Assembly (NCBI GenBank): GCA_009667805.1
Contig: CM019064.1
Coordinates: 76,072,400-76,136,399 of the forward strand
Direction of reading: 5' to 3'
Source: Leptobrachium leishanense
Taxonomy: Eukaryota > Chordata > Amphibia > Anura > Megophryidae
DNA: 64,000 nucleotides
The notes beneath the pieces are model-generated. The model worked only from the letters and a program-made list of their open reading frames with translations. It made no database searches and had not been told where the DNA came from. How positions within the stretch are numbered: position 1 is the stretch's first letter; the number at the start of each line of letters is the position of its first letter. Both the position numbers and the translations under genes were made by a program. This document shows positions 1-11,744 of the stretch, piece after piece.

Positions 1-1990
1 TGTGTCAAGAAAATTCGTAAGAGTGGCTCCAGAGCCAAATTAAATAGGAGAGGGGACAATGGGCAACCCTGACGCGTGCCTCTCTCCATTGTAAAGGGGG
101 CAGAGTTAAGACCATTGGTCATTATTGTGGCGGAAGGGGCGTCAAATAGGGCATTAAATAAATTTAGGACAGGGACGCCAAAGGAATGATACTTCAGGAA
201 CCTTTGAAGGTAAGACCATGAAATACGATCAAAGGCTTTATCGTCATCACAACTAAGAAGCAAATCCGATGAAGGCGTGTGATCACTTGACGACCATATT
301 GCTGGTAAGGCCTTTCGAACATTTTGAGTGGAGTGGCGACCAGTCAAAAAGCCTGTCTGGGCAGGAGAGCTAAATTGAGTCAGTGGAACCTGTAGACGAC
401 GAGCCATTATGGCCGATAAGAGTTTCAAATCAACATTTAAGAGAGAAATTGGGCGGTAAGAGGTAATTAATAAGGGGTCTCTATTTGGTTTGGGAATAAC
501 TATCATACGGGACATGTTAAAGGATGGTGGTGGGGGTTGTCCCTGTAGAATATTATTAAATAGGGTTATGAAATGAGGAATCAGGTGGCCACCTAGCAAT
601 TTATAGTATTCGGCCGGGGAACCGTCTGGGCCGGGGGTCTTCAAGGGGCGGAGGCAGGAGATAGTGTCAGAGATTTCTTGCGGCATAACAGGGCATTCAA
701 TGTATCTCTGACCTCTGGATCTAACTCCAGCATCCTGGCTTCCGAAAATAAATTTGCCTGGGCCTTCCAATCATCATGTTCTGCTTTATAAAATGCTTCA
801 AAATAGTCGCGAAAATATGTATTGATATCTGTAGGGTCTGTTAAGAATTCGCCCCCTTGAGTTCTGATCTTAGTTATCGAAGGGGTTATCAAGCGTTGTA
901 ATTTTAGGAGGTTAGCCAAAAGCTTCCCTTGTTTGTTACCCCAACGGAAGAAGCGATTCTTCTGATAGAGCCAAGAATAGTGGGCCCTTTCCTCAACTAA
1001 CGCAGCGTAATAACGTTTGTCGGCTTTATACTGGTCCGCCGAGGCAGAGGTGGGTTAAGTAACATGCAGCTTATAGGATTTCACTAGGGCAGAATGTGCA
1101 GGTAATAACCGCTGGGCAACCTCCTTACGTTTACGGGACACATATTCCATTATACAACCACTCATAACCGGTTTAGCTGCTTCCCAAAATAAATTCACGT
1201 CATCTAAGTGCATCAGATTATTATCAAGATAATTGTTCCAGCTAAGTTCCACATGAGCCCTGAAATCTTCGGAGTGTAGGAGGGCGCTAGGAAAGCGCCA
1301 ATTTCGGAAGTGCGGGAGAGGGGTTTTACGCTGAATGTCTACTGATACAGCTGCATGGTCCGAAATATGAATCATGTCTATGGATGCTTCTATAATGGAG
1401 TGGTGTAATGTAGAGGACAGGAGAAACATATCTATATGGGAAAAGGAATTGTGAGGGTGGGAATAAAAGTAGTCCCTGCCCGCCAGATATAGATATCGCC
1501 AGGCGTCTAACAGAGCAAGATGGTCTTTTAGGAAAGCAGGACCTGTAGTGGGCTGCGGGGCAGGGACAGACGTGAGCGGTCTAAAACCGAATCCATAACC
1601 GCTTTAAAATCTCCCCCAACTATCGAGTATAGGTCAGAAAAAAATTGCAGATGGAGAGGATGTGGAGCGTAAATGTTTACTAGGAGGTAAGTTTCGTCCA
1701 GGATCGATACCAATAGGATGGAGAAACGACCAGAGACATCATTAGTTTCGTCAAGAACTTCAAATGGAAGGGATTAACAGGATGGAAGTACCCTTCCTCT
1801 TACTCCCAAAAGGAGCAGAGGTTTGGTACCCAATCCAGGGAACACGGAGATGGTTGTCGGGGGAGGGCCAATGTGTCTCCTGGAGAAAAACAACGTCTGG
1901 GTGTAACTGAGACAGCAAATTTTTCCGTTTAATCGGCGAGTTCAAACCGTCCACATTCCAGGAAAGGAGTCTGAGGGAGTTTAAACGATG
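1..1990 (-). pseudogene. LINE ORF2 (endonuclease-reverse transcriptase), broken
   Basis: The protein would nick target DNA and copy the element RNA by target-primed reverse transcription. On the minus strand the endonuclease motifs run from about 1990 to 1350. The RT part contains a PGPDG block near 620, an IPKPNRDP and SYRPISLLN block near 490-420, the first catalytic block DKAFDRISW near 225-250, and TRQGCPLSPLLF near 40-80. The YxDD active site lies beyond base 1. At least four separate open pieces (1760-1954, 1528-1713, 1055-1429, 641-919) in different frames show that it is not translatable. The pieces that begin with ATG do so by chance. Confidence 0.85.
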
Positions 1991-2150
1991 GCTTGAGAGA
2001 TGTCAAAGGTAGGAGCACTAGAGGGGCGGCTGACAGCGCCGAGACAAAACTGTGAGGTATTACCTCCTCGGAAGGGGGGACCAGGGCCGTACCAGCTACA
2101 ACCCTGGAACCCGGCGTATGGATCGTAGAGTGAAGCTGGCGACCTGAATC
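1..2150 (-). mobile_element. Degenerate L1/Tx1-type LINE, 3' end beyond the left edge
   Basis: Minus-strand translations give pieces of a LINE ORF2 in the expected order. An apurinic-like endonuclease start lies near 1950 (WNVDGLNSPIKRK, then FLQETHW), followed by a GGDF motif near 1610 and an SDHAAVS motif near 1365. A linker at 641-1030 leads to reverse transcriptase from about 640 to 1. Stops and frame changes break the frame repeatedly, so this is an old copy. The region 1960-2150 is probably its 5' leader. The clade cannot be settled from motifs alone: L1 and Tx1 both fit. Confidence 0.85.
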
Positions 2151-2334
2151 TAATCATTAAGGTTTTTTTTAACTTTAAATGGAACCAAAACTAATTTAAC
2201 ACATTGAAATATAAACCAACACAAAAAACCAAAGGTCCAACGGGACCCGAAAAATAGACCTAGCCAGTCTCCACCTGCCAGGCAACAGCGACAGTACCAT
2301 CCAAAGGGACACAGACGACAAATATAGGGCTCGA

Positions 2335-2514
2335 TTACAATCCCCATGCTAAACCGGGGGCGGTAGGGAGGAAAAACTGCACCTGCGGTATTCCCCCTAC
2401 CGTCCCCGGTTTAGCGGGAGATTACAATGCAGGCGCAAAAAAATACTGCCTGCATTGTAGCGCCCGCTATGTCCCTGGATGCACGCGGCAGCGCTAAGCG
2501 CAGCTGCGCGCATC
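2335..2514. repeat. Possible fragment of the GGGC(T/C)C..ATTAC MITE family
   Basis: The segment opens with AGGGCTCGATTACAAT, close to the ends of the MITEs at 35643-36356 and 12171. It is GC-rich with CpG-containing blocks and an inverted pair (CCGGGGGCGGTAGGG near 2355 against CCCTACCGTCCCCGG near 2398). The other end is not visible because another repeat begins at about 2515. Confidence 0.4.
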
Positions 2515-2890
2515 CTCTCAATGGAGTCCATAGGAATAAATAAAGAGACTTTTTGCTGCAAATGAAAGGAATAAACGGTTGAATAAAGATATGATAAAAA
2601 CGTGAATATTTTTTACATTGAAACCTATGGGATTCATCTGATTAAACCTGTCGAACAATGGAAAATCAGGGCATTTCATTGACATTTCGGTGCTGTTCGG
2701 TGTTCTCTGAATAGATTAACCTTTACTTCTCTACAGGGATTTCACTACTGCTGCAGGTCATCGTATTCCGCTGGCAATATTTGGCAAATTGCAGGTTTTT
2801 GAATAGTCGAATAGCCGCGAAATTGCACCATATGGGGAAATTCACTGTTCGGTGCCATTTTGGTGCCATTACCTCTTTGAATAACCCTGT
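2515..2890. repeat. Truncated MITE of the CAGGGTTATYC family
   Basis: The segment ends with CTCTTTGAATAACCCTG at about 2874-2890, the same terminus as the complete elements at 54543-56364. Its interior shares the block AATAAAGAGACTTTTTGCTGCA with those copies (in reverse), as well as the CCTATGGGATTC and TTCGGTGTTCTCTGAATAG stretches. The opposite terminus is missing. Confidence 0.6.
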
Positions 2891-2892
2891 TA

Positions 2893-3240
2893 GTATTATT
2901 ATTATTATACTTTATTTATATAGCGCCAGCATATTCTGCAGCGCTGAACAATAGGCACAATATAGACAGGGTTACAATACATTGAGACTGAACAACATAT
3001 GATAAACCAGTACAATAGGAAATGAGGGCCTTATTCCTGTGGGAACTCACAATCTAGAAGGGTTGGGGGTGGAAACAGAAGGAGGATAGGATGCAAGGTG
3101 AGAGTGATGGACTGCAAGGTGAGAGTGACGGACTGCAAGGTGAGAGTGACGGACTGCAAGGTGAGAGTGATGGACTGCAAGGTGAGAGTGATGGACTGCA
3201 AGATGAGAGTGATGGACTGGTTGGGGCAGTGAGGGGTATC
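2893..3240. repeat. Interspersed repeat with 'tttatatagcgcc' core and a 21-bp minisatellite
   Basis: An ATT microsatellite (2893-2909) leads into ACTTTATTTATATAGCGCC and CAGCGCTGAACAAT. This core recurs at 11755 and 39065, so it is a dispersed family of unknown origin. At 3091-3219 about six 21-bp units based on ACTGCAAGGTGAGAGTGAYGG stand head to tail, with actg starts at 3111, 3132, 3153, 3174, 3195 and 3216. Confidence 0.7.
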
Positions 3241-5165
3241 AGTGAAGTAAAATAATCTTCAGTTTAGAAGACTCAAAATATGCTTAAAAAAAGGGTTATC
3301 ATGCCCACTCTCTAAAAGAACTCTTACTACTTTAAGCCAAAAAACCCAATAATAAAATCAGTGATCACTGATGGTCTGCATTGTGTGATCATTCATCTAA
3401 GGAAGTTTCCTGTACTCTTATCAGCCTGCATCCTGTTCCTTCATCGTGTTCTCCTGTCTCCTACATATCCAGCCTCCACTGCCTTGCTACTCTGGTCATT
3501 TCCGTAGTCTTCTTTGCTCTACGGCGACATTCGACATATTTTTCCTGAGGTTTCGGGGACTCCATCTTCAGCTCACTAGCGTCTGTAAATAGACCCTTCA
3601 GGTTGCAAGACGCACTGAGGACGGCATTATTTCTGGTTGAAAGCTGGAGATTCTCCAGCCACGGGAAGAGACCACAACGGGGAGCCAAGGATAACAGATG
3701 ATTACCCCACCATATACTACGTGCCCATATAATATATTAATCTCGTGAGTGCGGTTTTAAAAGGGGCCAATATTTATCCATGATCATAATCTGTGTTGCG
3801 CTATGATTCTTTGTTGTTTTTGTTTTTCCATATAGTTGTTTCCCAATTTTGTTTTACATTCTGTCATGCAAAAAGCAGACTATTATTCCACAACGTACTG
3901 TCAAATGTATCCTTCCCAAGGTGACTGAGCTCTGATCTCTTCCTTTAGTGTTCTGCTCTTAATACGCTGCTGAGAGCCTGACTTAATATCAATATTTTAA
4001 TATAGAATCTCACCCAATAAAATGTAATAACTCACCATCAAACTAAAAGGTTTTATCATCTGCCATGGCTTTTGCATAAAGAATTAGTAGGAGATTACCT
4101 ACCTCCTGCATCTTGCCTGCAGAAGCAGCCAATAAATCTCCCTTGTCGCTGTCCACAGTTTCAGGAAGAGTTATGAGTGTAATTTAAAGAATCTGAGCAG
4201 CTATATGAGCACCTTGCAGCTCCCCAAAACACAAGTGGGAATTCCATCAACTTGTACAAGCAAAGCCCACTAATTGATGACATTATGTGTTAGCAGACAT
4301 TATTGCATTTGTTTCCTCACCTCCCTTAAGTGCAGATTCCTTCCCGGCACACTATGCTTTGCTGTCTAAAGCGATAATTATTCTTGCCCATGGGAGCAGG
4401 CCCTGACTTTAAGCATCACTCAGTATTGTGGTTGATTAAAGAATACAAAAATGAACTAAGGACATTCTATATAGACAAGGTAGAACGATTAATCAACAAG
4501 ACTGCAGCCAGCCAGGTTCTAATATTGTTTTTCGCTGACAGAGGAGCACAATGATACCCCGAGTCACAGTTACATTCCCAGAACCCGGGAAAATACTGCT
4601 ATTTAGAAAGATGCCATAAGATAAAAAAAGAGAAGGAGCCCTATTGCGGATAAGTGTAATAGAAACTGCAAAAGACAATAATGGCGCTAGCCGTTTGCCA
4701 TTGGTGGCTCCCGATTAATGGCTCTACTACAAGTGCGCTGCTATGTTAATTACTCGGCTTGCAATATTTCAGAGCTGCTAATAGATACAGCAGCACTGGG
4801 CATCCATAGGGAGTTGCCCGAGATTGCTCAGTTGGTGGACACTTGCACAAGATCTGATGGGACCACACTGAGAAATGTTTGTGGTAAGAGGAGGCATCGG
4901 TCACGCCATTCCCCCTGTTTTGCGGTATGGTTTTGTGGTACAAAGTGATTTTGCTAAAGCACTAGGTTAACACAATGATTAATATATTTTGTACACTGGT
5001 TGCAGGTGAGAATAACCGGAGACCACGGAATCGCTGTTATTCTCTAGATGCCTCAGTTTTACCAATTCCTGTGCAAAATATAGGAAGCATCAATGTACAG
5101 TAAGCAGCTATAACAGCTGAGCTACAAGAGGAGTTTGTGGCTCTGATGAAATTACATTGGAGCTG
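3241..5165. other. No recognisable gene or repeat
   Basis: The longest frames here are under 80 codons, overlap on both strands (4718-4948 against 4746-4943) and show no domain motif, splice pattern or codon signal that I can defend. The base composition is moderately AT-rich. I see nothing to annotate. Confidence 0.6.
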
Positions 5166-5169
5166 TTAA

Positions 5170-6363
5170 CCCTTTCACTGCTGAGGCATTTCACCGCACT
5201 GTGCTGAGCTAATTTTTACCGCTTTCGCTCATCATGTTTAAACGCGATTTGAAGCCACATTTTATTAAATGACCCAGACATATTGTATATCGTTCTTTCC
5301 GGCAGACTCCGCAGATTCATAATATATCATTTTTATATGTATACGTCATGTCCTGCCTGTATATGATGACAAAAAATGCAATAAAAATTGACTTTTTAAT
5401 CATCTGCAGTGTGTGAAGTGTTTTTTTCACATTTTATCACATGAGCGTTTGCGGTTATGTTTTCTATGGGGTGCGCTTGTACAAAAATTAGAAATGGGGA
5501 CTTGTTACATTTTGTGGGGGGAATTACGCGATTTTTAGCAAACGCACCCCATAGAAAAAAATCATTAGTGCAGCATCATTGTTCACATTATAATTGACAT
5601 GTGAACAATATTGCTGCATTAATAAAAAAAATACACAAAAAAACATGTTTTTATTTATTTTTTTTAAAATGTATTTATTATTTTTGTAAATTTTTTTTTA
5701 ACTTTTTTACCTAGTCACGTAACTTTCAAATGCCATCCTCCATGACCCCCTAGGGTCTGGAACCCTCTATCACAGGAACCCTCTATCTCCACCAGGGGAT
5801 TTCCTTGGGAAATCCCCGGGCAGCTAGGGGTTCCCCGGCTATCTGATGTCATCATGCTATGCGTGATGACATCGGGCAGCGAGAGGGGACCCGGGGTGGA
5901 GCCACCATCCAAGATGGCGGCCCCTACCGGAGCTAGACCGCACTTTGGCGCCGCAAGGCGCCGAAGTGCGCCCCGGCGCTTGAGGGGTTAAAGCCAGGCA
6001 CCGCTTAAAAGGGGAGACTCTCCTCTTTTAAGCGGTGCCTGGCTTTTGGTGCTGCTCCTTCCCGATCAGGAGGGAGAGAGATCCGAACGGATCCCCCCTC
6101 CCTTCCAGGCTATCTCCCGGCAGCATTGCCGGGGGGGGTCGCCAGGAAATGACGTCATCGCTCATGGCGCGATGACGTCATTTACGTCGGGAGGACCTCG
6201 ACTTCAGCTTCTGAGGACGCTGAAATCAGAACGCTGCGGGACCCCGGACAGAGAGGTGAGTATCTCCGCCGGGGGTCCCGCACAGCTGATGTGTGGGGCA
6301 CGTCCTCAGCATGTAATGTGCATCAATGAGGACGTGTCTCACACGTCGTCAGCAGTGAAGGGG
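5170..6363. mobile_element. TTAA-flanked DNA transposon derivative (piggyBac- or Kolobok-like MITE), copy A
   Basis: TTAA at 5166-5169 and 6364-6367 flanks inverted ends CCCTTTCACTGCTGAGG and (reversed) CCCCTTCACTGCTGACG. The left part contains the block CAGACATATTGTATATCG, shared with copies at 22478, 37224, 48668 and 61103. The right part is GC-rich and full of foldbacks. No transposase is present. TTAA targets are typical of piggyBac and Kolobok superfamilies; the short TIRs do not decide between them. Confidence 0.8.
5990..6046. repeat. 27-bp hairpin inside TTAA element copy A
   Basis: Arms 5990-6016 and 6020-6046 (AAAGCCAGGCACCGCTTAAA and onward) pair with one mismatch around a 3-nt loop. 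A hairpin of related sequence (CCAGGCATCATTTGGAAGGG) lies at the same relative place in the copy at 22478-23647. Confidence 0.85.
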
Positions 6364-6367
6364 TTAA

Positions 6368-6794
6368 CAACTCACTTGTTAATACTCACGGCTTGGCCAG
6401 TGTAGGGTGTCACGGAAAGAAAAGACCTAGCTAACTACCTACCTCGCCGTGACGCGCGGAAGGAGAGGGGATTACGGCTCCAAGCCTCTGGATTTACTAA
6501 CTCTACCCACTCAAGGGCCCCAACTTATGCCAACCTAACCCCTTTACACCGTACGCACCCTTCCAAATGTATACACTGCCACCACGAAAGTAATAGGGCA
6601 CTTTCGAAACCCCACTAGCTGTATACCACCCCAATCCAGGAGCCCAACCATATACAGTGAATATATATATATATATATACACCGTAGATATACACACACA
6701 CCAAATGCTAAATATTACAGTAGCGATACCTAAGAGATTGCATTCGCGAAGCATGAATTAATATCTAGAGCAAACAGTACTGGGTTTTAAGTTT
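6368..6794. other. Unrecognised spacer with a short TA microsatellite
   Basis: A (TA)n run at about 6659-6680 is the only clear feature. The small frames on the minus strand run through this microsatellite and are not coding. Confidence 0.55.
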
Positions 6795-6796
6795 TA

Positions 6797-7223
6797 GGCT
6801 GGGGTCAGACCAGCGCACTTTTAACGTGCGTTCTGGCGCACATAATTACGGCCGCACTAGCAGCAGATGACGGGCAATGACGGACAATATACGAAGTACG
6901 GTCGCACGAAAGTCCGGCCGCGCAACGCAAGTGGAAAACAAACGCATTTTTTCGAGAACGCCGAACCGCTAGTACGGACGTACAGAGTGCGCAGCTGCGG
7001 CATAGCGGCATGTGTGCGTGATTAGGAGACGTCAGACACTGCTAATGTCCAGCCTACATAACGTCCAGACGCAAAAAGAGTTTTATTGACGATCTGAAAA
7101 AATCACGCACGAAAAATGCGCATCGTATGACCGTTTTCGCGCACTCCGTGAAAAAATACGTCAATTCGTTCGGACGCACTTTTTTACGTTCGCGTGTAAA
7201 AATGCTTTCGTTTGACCCTAGCC
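6797..7223. mobile_element. PIF/Harbinger-like MITE, TTA target duplication
   Basis: The ends GGCTGGGGTCAGACCAGCGC and (reversed) GGCTAGGGTCAAACGAAAGC are flanked by TTA on both sides (6794-6796, 7224-7226). Three-base TWA duplications are the Harbinger hallmark. Internally it is rich in CpG and short inverted words such as GTGCGGCCG. Related copies are at 59827-60274 (complete) and 49433-49832 (one end lost). No coding capacity is visible. Confidence 0.75.
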
Positions 7224-7226
7224 TTA

Positions 7227-7768
7227 ATGGAAAGAATACAAATTTTATACAGTGCCAGGATCACATAAAAACAAACATACAAAATTGTGCAAATACAGCT
7301 CTTGAAATAAAATGGGACCTTCATAGAAAATCTAACTGTAGATACTTCCATGGATATTTCTTTGATTTCAAATGTCCCAGAGGGTTCTTAGATGTTCACT
7401 CACTCCAGCGTTGTAGAGAAATACCCAGTGTACAGGGCGTGTTGATTCCGTGTCCCACATCCCCAACCATTTGTGTCAGGTTTCAAATTTCCAGCAGATC
7501 AGATAAGGGTTGTAAACCAAGTGGCCTTTTGCTATGCAAACTCCATTGCAAACACCAGAAGAAAAAAAATGCCAATTCTGCGTTTAAAATCTTGCATACT
7601 GCTTGCAGAAAAATAATGTTCGTTTGTGACATAGGGCCCAAGACTTTTGTGCATTTATTTAAAAATAACATTTTTGCATTAAAAAATTCTAAAAATAAAG
7701 ATTCTAAACCCAAGTCATTACAAATATGGTCATTTGCTATATTAAAATGTTACCGTATCAGTTCATTT
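7227..7768. other. Unrecognised sequence between two MITEs
   Basis: A 214-codon plus-strand frame begins inside the Harbinger-like MITE (7127) and runs through this stretch to 7771, ending in the next MITE. It shows no domain and spans element boundaries, so I do not call it a gene. Confidence 0.5.
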
Positions 7769-8446
7769 TAGGGTTGCAACTAACGATTATTTTCAAATCG
7801 ATTAGTAGGCCGATTATTTTTCCGATTAATCGGATAAAAAGAAAAACATGCAAAGTACATACTTTTGCACACAAGGTACACGAGCATCTGGTCACAGTGA
7901 TGGATTGATGCTGCGTACGCAGCTTAAACCCATGCCTGCTTTCTCCCCAAACGAATGCTGCTACAAGCACTCAGATAACATGATGATGTCAGTACAAAAT
8001 CAGGAGGAGAACAGGGGGGGGCTCCACACAGCCTGACCACTTTAGCTTATTAGTGTCCCTTTACAATAATTTCATGAACTGAGCGGGAGGAGGGTCCGGA
8101 GGTGGAGGGGAGTGAGTTTGGGCATGGGACTTGACCCGAGTGCGAGAGGTAATGGATTTGGGCAAAAGACCGGACCTGAGTGTGGGAGGGAGTTTGTGGG
8201 AAGGGATGGCCCAAAGGGAGAGAATAGCATCTCCAAACCAAAGAGGAGGTGACAGGCAGGTTGGGGTGGTGGCACAGGACGAAGCAGAATCTGAGGTTAT
8301 AACATTTAACTCAGTCTGTATCCTAAACAGTGTGTGCTGTGCACAAATCGATTAATAAACAGTCGATTAATCGATAATGAAAATAGTTGACAACTATTTT
8401 TATTATTGATTAGTTGTTGATTAATCGATTAGTTGTTTCAGCCCTA
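7769..8446. mobile_element. hAT-type MITE with perfect 8-bp target duplication
   Basis: The termini are TAGGGTTGCAACTAACGATT and (reversed) TAGGGCTGAAACAACTAATC. They are flanked by an exact 8-bp direct repeat, GTTCATTT, at 7761-7768 and 8447-8454. Terminal TAGGG and an 8-bp duplication are hAT hallmarks. Both ends are rich in CGATTAATCG words. The interior (7850-8330) has no transposase. Confidence 0.93.
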
Positions 8447-8454
8447 GTTCATTT

Positions 8455-9300
8455 AATAAATACATTTTTTTATACATAAAACCATTATAATTATGCTTGC
8501 GCTCTAATAAATGTTTCCTAAAAGGTACCTAAGATCTTGACTCAACTTGTGTATGAATGGCTAACCCTGGCACTATGAAAACTGTTAGCATAGGATCCTA
8601 GGATTTTTGCTTAAAGGGTTAAGCAGAAAAATTAAATAGTATATAGGCTTAAAAGGCAAATATAATTGGGGTAGAATTAAAGGGTTAATAATGAAAGCAG
8701 AATTCTAAGCAGAAGAAATAGTAATAATGGAAAGAAGAAGATAAAAAGAGGCTCCATTAGAACCCAACAGAGATTCCCGAAAGAAGAACACATTATGGTA
8801 ATGGAAAAGCCAATTAGCTCAAAAACTAAAACTTTGAAGGAAAAGTTGAATCTAGACCTAATTAGACCAAAGTAATTCCTTTAAGTATAGTAAAATGGAG
8901 AAATAGAGAAAAGTTGATGATTATTCTGTCTTCTTCGATAACTGTTATTAAAAAAAAAAATAAGGGACCAAAATTTCAAGGCGTTTAAAGAAGAGATTTA
9001 TCTGAAGTAGTGCGGAATGTAAGAGCTATTCACTGCGTAACAAAGATTTGCCATGAACAGATGCGTTGAAAAAAAAATGAACATCTGGTAAGAGCTAACA
9101 TTTAATTTATACGTAGCGTGAGATCGACAGCTGGTGCGCAGATTAAAAATTAAATTCAACAAAGATTGTTTCCCAACCACAGTGAAACGCAGACATGGGG
9201 AAATCTTAGAAACCAGGCCCACTGTGAATTTGACTTTCTTTTTTGTTTCAATATGTCTGCAGTACTCCAAGACAAATTGTATGCGGTTATGTAACACTAT
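8455..9300. other. No recognisable gene or repeat
   Basis: AT-rich sequence with several 'agaagaa' and 'aaagggtta' words. The largest frame (8998-9297, minus) has no motif. I see nothing to annotate. Confidence 0.5.
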
Positions 9301-9304
9301 TTAT

Positions 9305-9610
9305 TAACGCTGACTTTTCGGCGCTCTCTCGTTCCCCACAGTTCGAGGAATCAAATTTCCCCACCCTGCGGTGAATTAAGCATTCACTGCAGGGCCCCAG
9401 GAGTGCAGGGAAAACCTGTCGAACACCCGCTGAAAACGCGCCACAACCGCCGCAAAAACCACATCGGAAAACGCTGTCAATCCGCCGAACACAGAGCAGA
9501 CCAGCCGCTGGAAAAAGCCGACAGACTGACGAACGGGGTTAAACAAACCCAAAAAAACAAAAACGATTGAAAGTGTCAAAATTCTCTGCTCTGTCGGGTT
9601 CAACATTTCT
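9305..9610. repeat. Fragment of the CAGGGTTATTC MITE family (GTTCCCC..TTCGAGGAATC subtype)
   Basis: The motifs TCTCTCGTTCCCC, GAATCAAA, CACCCTGCGGTGAATT and GTCTGTCGGC-like words match the right part of the MITE at 59708-60820 in reverse orientation. Neither terminal repeat is preserved here. Confidence 0.55.
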
Positions 9611-9669
9611 TCTGGAGGGATCAGCCAAATGGGGGAGGGGGTGCATTTAGTTGAGATTGTCCACATGCC

Positions 9670-9800
9670 ACCCCCCCATGTGCGTATGTGTATATATGGT
9701 CTGAGGTCTGTGGGTGGGTGTATATATATATCTGCGTGTTGATATATGCGTATATATAAGTCTGCGTGTTGATATATACATATATGTCTGTGTGTGGTAT
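9670..9800. repeat. TA/TG-rich low-complexity minisatellite
   Basis: The motif TCTGCGTGTTGATATAT recurs at about 9730 and 9760 within (TA)n and (TG)n runs. Both-strand open frames here are by-products of the repeat. Confidence 0.75.
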
Positions 9801-10009
9801 CAATGCATCCCTACTCTATACACAGCGCTCCATGTCCCTATAATATATATGATCAGGGGTTACATTTTTTTTTATATTTTTATACTATTCCTATTAAATT
9901 AACAGTAATTTTTGATGTATTTTATTGAGTAGAAACTTTTTTGCCTATATAACATGTGCTTTGTGAAAATAAAACAATTTTGTGTGTACATTTTAATTTA
10001 GTTAGTGGA

Positions 10010-10385
10010 TTCCTGTCCAGTGCGGTGAGAAGCAAACGTAATGCAGTGTAGACACGCTGCGAGGCGGAGCGGAGTGAAGTCAAGCCTGCAAAATGTTTGC
10101 TTCGCTACGCAGTGCTTCGCTACGCTGTGCGTCGCTACACGTTCAGTGTGTCTCAGCCTTTATTCCCGCATCGCTATTTTACCAAATCAGTTTGTATACT
10201 TGTTACTGACCCTGCTTGTTCTGAGGACCCGATCGGTTGCCGACTTTGCCTGCCATTTGACTATTCTCTCTGTGTATTTCCTGCCTGTTCTATTTGCTTC
10301 CTGTTGCTACCGGTGTGCGACGATTCTCACCATATACAGTAGCGAAGTACAAGTGCCTAAACATTGCTGACCCGGTTTTGTTATA
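10010..10385 (+). repeat. LTR-retrotransposon LTR fragment, related to the solo LTR at 44450-45302
   Basis: Shared stretches in the same order include CCCGCATCGCT, TTGTATACTTGTTACTGACC-like, TGAGGACCCGAT and GGTTGCCGA, and AGTAGCGAAGTACAA followed by CATTGCTGACCCGGTTTTG. The left terminus is unclear. On the right it abuts a hAT fragment without a visible boundary motif. Confidence 0.55.
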
Positions 10386-11176
10386 GCTGCTGATGTAACT
10401 GAATAGATCAGGGATCTCTTCTGCATTACCAAAACCTCCACCACTGCACTCTTCCACAATACCACAGAGGGGTTATGGTGTGAAGGCACTAGCTGGCACC
10501 AAAGGCAAAATATTTGGGTGCACTGCCACTGACGCCTATCCCAGATTCATATAATTTTAATATTGGACCGCAGGTCCAACCCTGCACTCTTCCACAATAC
10601 CACAGAGGGGTTACGGTGTGACGGCACTGTTGCCGACACTAAAGGCCCAATTTTAAAGCACCTATTGTTACTTTCATCCAAAGCCTGCATAAGTTTCACC
10701 ATAATTTAGCCAAAAAATCACTAAACTTGTTCTGCGTGTCCTAAAATGTTTCCTCGTTTCATACAGGCTGCCGCCCCAAGCAGTTGTTTATGAATCGTCA
10801 TTTGAAATGTCATTTTTTTGTTTTTAAATGTTTCTATACATCCTACAAATCCGCTATGTTATGGGGACCTCCTAGGCACGATATTTGAAGGAATTTTTCG
10901 TTTTTATTCTTGACCTTTATTTCATGGAAAACTCACTGTTCCTTTAAAAACATTTTTTTTTACTTTTTGTCTTTGTTTCCTGTCCCCCAGGGCACTACCC
11001 GGACCCCCATACACCTTTTATGGCAAATATCTTGCATATATGCCCTCTTGGAGGGCACTCTAAAAATTGAACTTTCGAGACCCATTGACTTGCATTGAGT
11101 TTGGTTCGTGTTCGAACTCGAACTTTTGAAATCGGTTGAATGTGAACCGAACACGGGGGTGTTCGGCTCATCACTA
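10386..11176 (+). mobile_element. 5'-truncated hAT element (3' tail only)
   Basis: The segment begins at the equivalent of the last codons of the transposase at 18369-21533 (ACTGAATAGATC) and continues colinearly with that element's 3' region. That includes two units of its 138-bp repeat (CTGCACTCTTCCACAATACC at 10444 and 10582). It ends with the hAT terminus GTTCGGCTCATCACTA at 11161-11176. No transposase domain remains. Confidence 0.8.
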
Positions 11177-11525
11177 GTAGGCATCAACATCTGGGAGCTG
11201 TGAGTTTGACAGTCCTGGTTTAAAGGGTCCTTCTAGCTGCACAATTTAGCAGACAGGTCTACATTTTGACAACTGTAAAATGGATATACTACATCAACTG
11301 GTGTTATCACAATGACCAGTTGCAAATTTTTCATCACTGGACACTAGCACGTGCAGTCCGCCTCATTAGGGTATGCACCCATGGAAAAATAATTAATTTC
11401 CAATTTGTGTATTGCATCTCAAAATATACATTTTCACTAAGCAATAACCATGTGTATAAAAAGAACCAGTCATCTCACAATTCTTTTATATAACTGATAT
11501 TGAACCATATAAGGAGCATTAGGAG

Positions 11526-11660
11526 CAGGGATGTTAAACTCTGCCCCTGCTAGATGGTGCTGAACTACAACTTCCAGGATTCTCCAGCCAGATATTGAAT
11601 TCAAGAGAATGGGACCGTTAGGCCATCAACATCTAGGGGTGGTAGATTTTGACATCCCTG
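11526..11660. repeat. Short hAT-like MITE
   Basis: The ends CAGGGATGTTAAACTC and (reversed) CAGGGATGTCAAAATC form imperfect inverted repeats around about 135 bp. A partial copy of its right half is at about 11180-11215 (CATCAACATCTGGGAGCTGTG). I see no convincing 8-bp duplication, so the superfamily is a guess from the CAGGGATG ends. Confidence 0.5.
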
Positions 11661-11744
11661 GTCCAGAACATCTTTCTTACATTAAAAAGACATGTTTTGA
11701 ACTCATTATCACGGAGAGTGGACAACCTAAATGAAATTCACATT

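Noticed and set aside
6046..6405. 119-codon frame in TTAA element copy A
   Set aside because: It starts in a hairpin arm and reads out of the element across the TTAA site. No motif.
7127..7771. 214-codon plus-strand frame
   Set aside because: It begins inside a Harbinger-like MITE, crosses its boundary and ends in a hAT MITE, with no domain or low-complexity explanation needed beyond chance.
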